Shown: positions 5,256-6,591 of the stretch, piece after piece
How positions within the stretch are numbered: the first letter of the stretch is position 1
How the letters are laid out: each line of letters begins with the position of its first letter
Origin: an uncultured Oscillospiraceae bacterium
GTDB taxonomy: Bacteria; Bacillota; Clostridia; Oscillospirales; Oscillospiraceae
Reading direction: 5' to 3'
NCBI GenBank assembly: GCA_934573735.1
Contig: CAKTMC010000030.1
Coordinates: 1 to 6,591, forward strand
Length of the DNA stretch: 6,591 nt
Made by a program: the position numbers and the translations under genes
The notes under the pieces: generated by a model
Seen by the model: the letters and a program-made list of their open reading frames with translations, nothing else
Database searches by the model: none
What the model was told of the DNA's origin: nothing

Positions 5256-6347
5256 TTATACATTAAACCTGAAGAGGGTCACATCTCCGTCGTGCATGAC
5301 GTACTCCTTGCCCTCGCTGCGGACAAGACCCTTTTCCTTTGCCGCCGCCATGCTGCCGCAGGCCTTGAGATCGTCAAAGGCGACTATCTCCGCACGGATA
5401 AAGCCGCGCTCAAAATCGCTGTGTATCTTGCCCGCCGCCTGCGGAGCCTTGGTACCGCGGCGGATAGTCCATGCGCGGCACTCGTCGCTGCCGCAGGTCA
5501 GGAAGGATATGAGTCCGAGCAGCTCATAGGAGCACTTTATCATGCGGTCAAGTCCGGATTCCTCAAGCCCAAGCTCCTCAAGGAACATAAGCTTATCCTC
5601 GGCGTCAAGCTCCGCCATCTCCTCCTCGACCTTGGCGCATATGGGGAGCACCTGCGCGCCCTCCTCGGCGGCAATCGCGGCAACGGTCTGATAGTATTTG
5701 TTCTCGGAGAAGTGCGCAACGCCGTCCTCGTCCATGTTTGCGGCGTAGATTATGGGCTTTGCGGTCAGAAGGTCGCTTGTGGCGATTATCTCCGCGTCGT
5801 CCTCGTCGCATTCAAAGCTGCGCGCGCTCTTGCCCTCGTTCAGATGCTCAAGCAGAGCCTTGAATACGTCTGCCTCATGTATAAACTTCTTGTCGCCCTT
5901 TGCGGCCTTGAGCGCCTTGTCGATGCGGCGCTCGACCATCTCCATGTCGGCCATGATAAGCTCAAGGTCGATGATGTCAATGTCGCGCTTCGGGTCGGTG
6001 CTGCCCTCGACGTGGATGACGTTCTCGTCGTCAAAGCAGCGCACAACGTGGATTATCGCGTCGGTTGCGCGGATGTTGCCGAGAAACTTGTTGCCGAGTC
6101 CCTCGCCCTTGGACGCGCCCTTGACAAGACCCGCGATATCGACAAATTCGATGACCGCAGGGGTGTACTTCTTGGGCTCGTATATCTCCGCCAAAAAGTC
6201 CAGACGCTCATCCGGCACGGTCACCATGCCGACGTTCGGCTCAATGGTGCAGAACGGGAAGTTTGCCGACGCCGCGCCCGCGTTCGTGATGGCGTTAAAA
6301 AGAGTTGACTTGCCGACATTCGGAAGCCCGACGATACCTAATTTCAT
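5256..6347 (-). CDS. ychF: Ribosome-associated P-loop ATPase YchF (OLA1 family)
   Basis: Obg-related TRAFAC protein of 363 aa, the same length as E. coli YchF. It binds ribosomes and hydrolyses ATP rather than GTP; roles in stress response and translation are reported for the family. The P-loop GLPNVGKST is at 7-15, the G2 region PFCTIEPN around T34, and G3 DIAGLVKGAS at 70-79. The G4 site is NMDE (204-207) in place of the NKxD of true GTPases, as expected for the ATP-preferring YchF branch. H112 aligns with E. coli H114, reported to matter for hydrolysis. A coiled-coil insertion lies at about 125-185 and the C-terminal TGS domain at about 278-361, with the very conserved RAWTIRRGTKAPQAAGKIH stretch. 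The ATG has an AGGAGG site about 10 bases upstream. It has its own promoter and reads in the same direction as the ATPase gene, 205 bases before that gene's riboswitch terminator. Confidence 0.97.
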   Translation of the reverse strand: MKLGIVGLPNVGKSTLFNAITNAGAASANFPFCTIEPNVGMVTVPDERLDFLAEIYEPKKYTPAVIEFVDIAGLVKGASKGEGLGNKFLGNIRATDAIIHVVRCFDDENVIHVEGSTDPKRDIDIIDLELIMADMEMVERRIDKALKAAKGDKKFIHEADVFKALLEHLNEGKSARSFECDEDDAEIIATSDLLTAKPIIYAANMDEDGVAHFSENKYYQTVAAIAAEEGAQVLPICAKVEEEMAELDAEDKLMFLEELGLEESGLDRMIKCSYELLGLISFLTCGSDECRAWTIRRGTKAPQAAGKIHSDFERGFIRAEIVAFDDLKACGSMAAAKEKGLVRSEGKEYVMHDGDVTLFRFNV

Positions 6348-6365
6348 ACTTCTATTTCCTCCTAT

Positions 6366-6388
6366 AAGCCCTTGGATTTCAAGAGCTT
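6366..6388 (-). other. Hairpin next to the ychF ribosome binding site
   Basis: AAGCTCTTG (6388-6380) pairs with CAAGGGCTT (6374-6366) over 9 positions with one G-T pair and a 5-nt loop. It ends two bases before AGGAGG (6363-6358). There is no T-tract, so it is not a terminator. It could affect ribosome access or mRNA stability. A second small stem, TGCAG/CTGCA, lies nearer the 5' end of the roughly 100-base leader. Confidence 0.4.
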
Positions 6389-6456
6389 TCAGCGTACTTG
6401 AATTTGAGGGAGCCTGATAGCTGCCCGACTATGTGCAGCCAAAACTGCAATTTAAT

Positions 6457-6485
6457 ATTATAACAGATATTCCCCCGCGGCTCAA
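6457..6485 (-). promoter_or_regulatory. ychF promoter
   Basis: The -10 box is a perfect TATAAT (6462-6457) with a TGT extension. Seventeen bases upstream is TTGAGC (6485-6480), a four-of-six match to the -35 consensus. Transcription should start near 6450, giving an untranslated leader of about 100 bases. Confidence 0.82.
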
Positions 6486-6521
6486 GAGCTTTTGACGAGA
6501 TATTTAGCGCCGGGTTGTAGG

Positions 6522-6530
6522 TGTTACAAT
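6522..6530 (+). promoter_or_regulatory. Possible divergent plus-strand promoter
   Basis: TGTTACAAT gives an extended -10 (TGn plus TACAAT at 6525-6530). No good -35 box lies at the usual distance, the best being TTTAGC with a 16-base spacer. Any transcript would start near 6537 and run off the right edge. The following 54 bases contain no start codon with a ribosome binding site; they include A-rich sequence and GAGTAGC (6558-6564). Confidence 0.4.
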
Positions 6531-6591
6531 GATGTGTGACAGACAGATAGAAAAAAAGAGTAGCGAATAGGGATGGACTGTGTTAAGGTTG

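Noticed and set aside
5292..6308. Plus-strand open frame of 338 codons
   Set aside because: It is antisense to ychF and arises from the same codon bias; no ribosome binding site and no recognisable motif.
6492..6520. TTGACG with TTGTAG at 17 bases as a plus-strand promoter
   Set aside because: The -10 candidate matches the consensus at only two positions; the extended -10 at 6522-6530 is better, though it lacks a -35 partner.

Overview
The window carries three complete genes, all on the minus strand, in the transcriptional order ychF (ribosome-associated P-loop ATPase), a P2A-type cation-transporting P-type ATPase, and thrS (threonyl-tRNA synthetase). No mobile element, CRISPR array, tRNA or rRNA is visible. 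Strong GGAGG ribosome binding sites, consensus SigA-type promoters, a T-box leader and a yybP-ykoY leader point to a Bacillota genome. The fairly GC-rich coding sequence with AT-rich spacers suggests a gut-type clostridium (Oscillospiraceae-like), but that placement is an inference.

Layout from right to left, in the direction of transcription. Positions 6364-6591 hold the ychF promoter (extended -10, 17-bp spacer), a hairpin against its ribosome binding site, and a possible divergent plus-strand promoter whose gene lies outside the window. ychF occupies 5256-6347. The gap 4966-5255 holds a hairpin that may end ychF transcription, a promoter, and a yybP-ykoY manganese riboswitch with its own intrinsic terminator; all of this feeds the ATPase gene at 2323-4965. 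The gap 2007-2322 holds the thrS promoter, whose -35 box overlaps the ATPase stop codon, and a threonine T-box leader with a specifier-codon candidate, antiterminator and terminator. thrS occupies 252-2006 and is followed by a strong hairpin at 213-247. The last 200 bases have no supportable gene but contain several hairpins, one of them a plus-strand terminator.

The genes are not one pathway. Each has its own promoter, and two of the three are controlled by conditional transcription termination: Mn2+ for the cation pump and uncharged tRNA-Thr for thrS. Because little separates each gene from the next leader, the two riboswitch terminators probably also act as 3' terminators for the gene upstream.

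The points most worth a second look are the Mn2+ riboswitch in front of a pump that keeps both sets of SERCA-like ion-site residues, the threonyl-tRNA synthetase that lacks the N-terminal TGS domain (with an in-frame stop proving the start is not mis-called), and the structured, gene-free left end. I see no evidence of a wholly new system.
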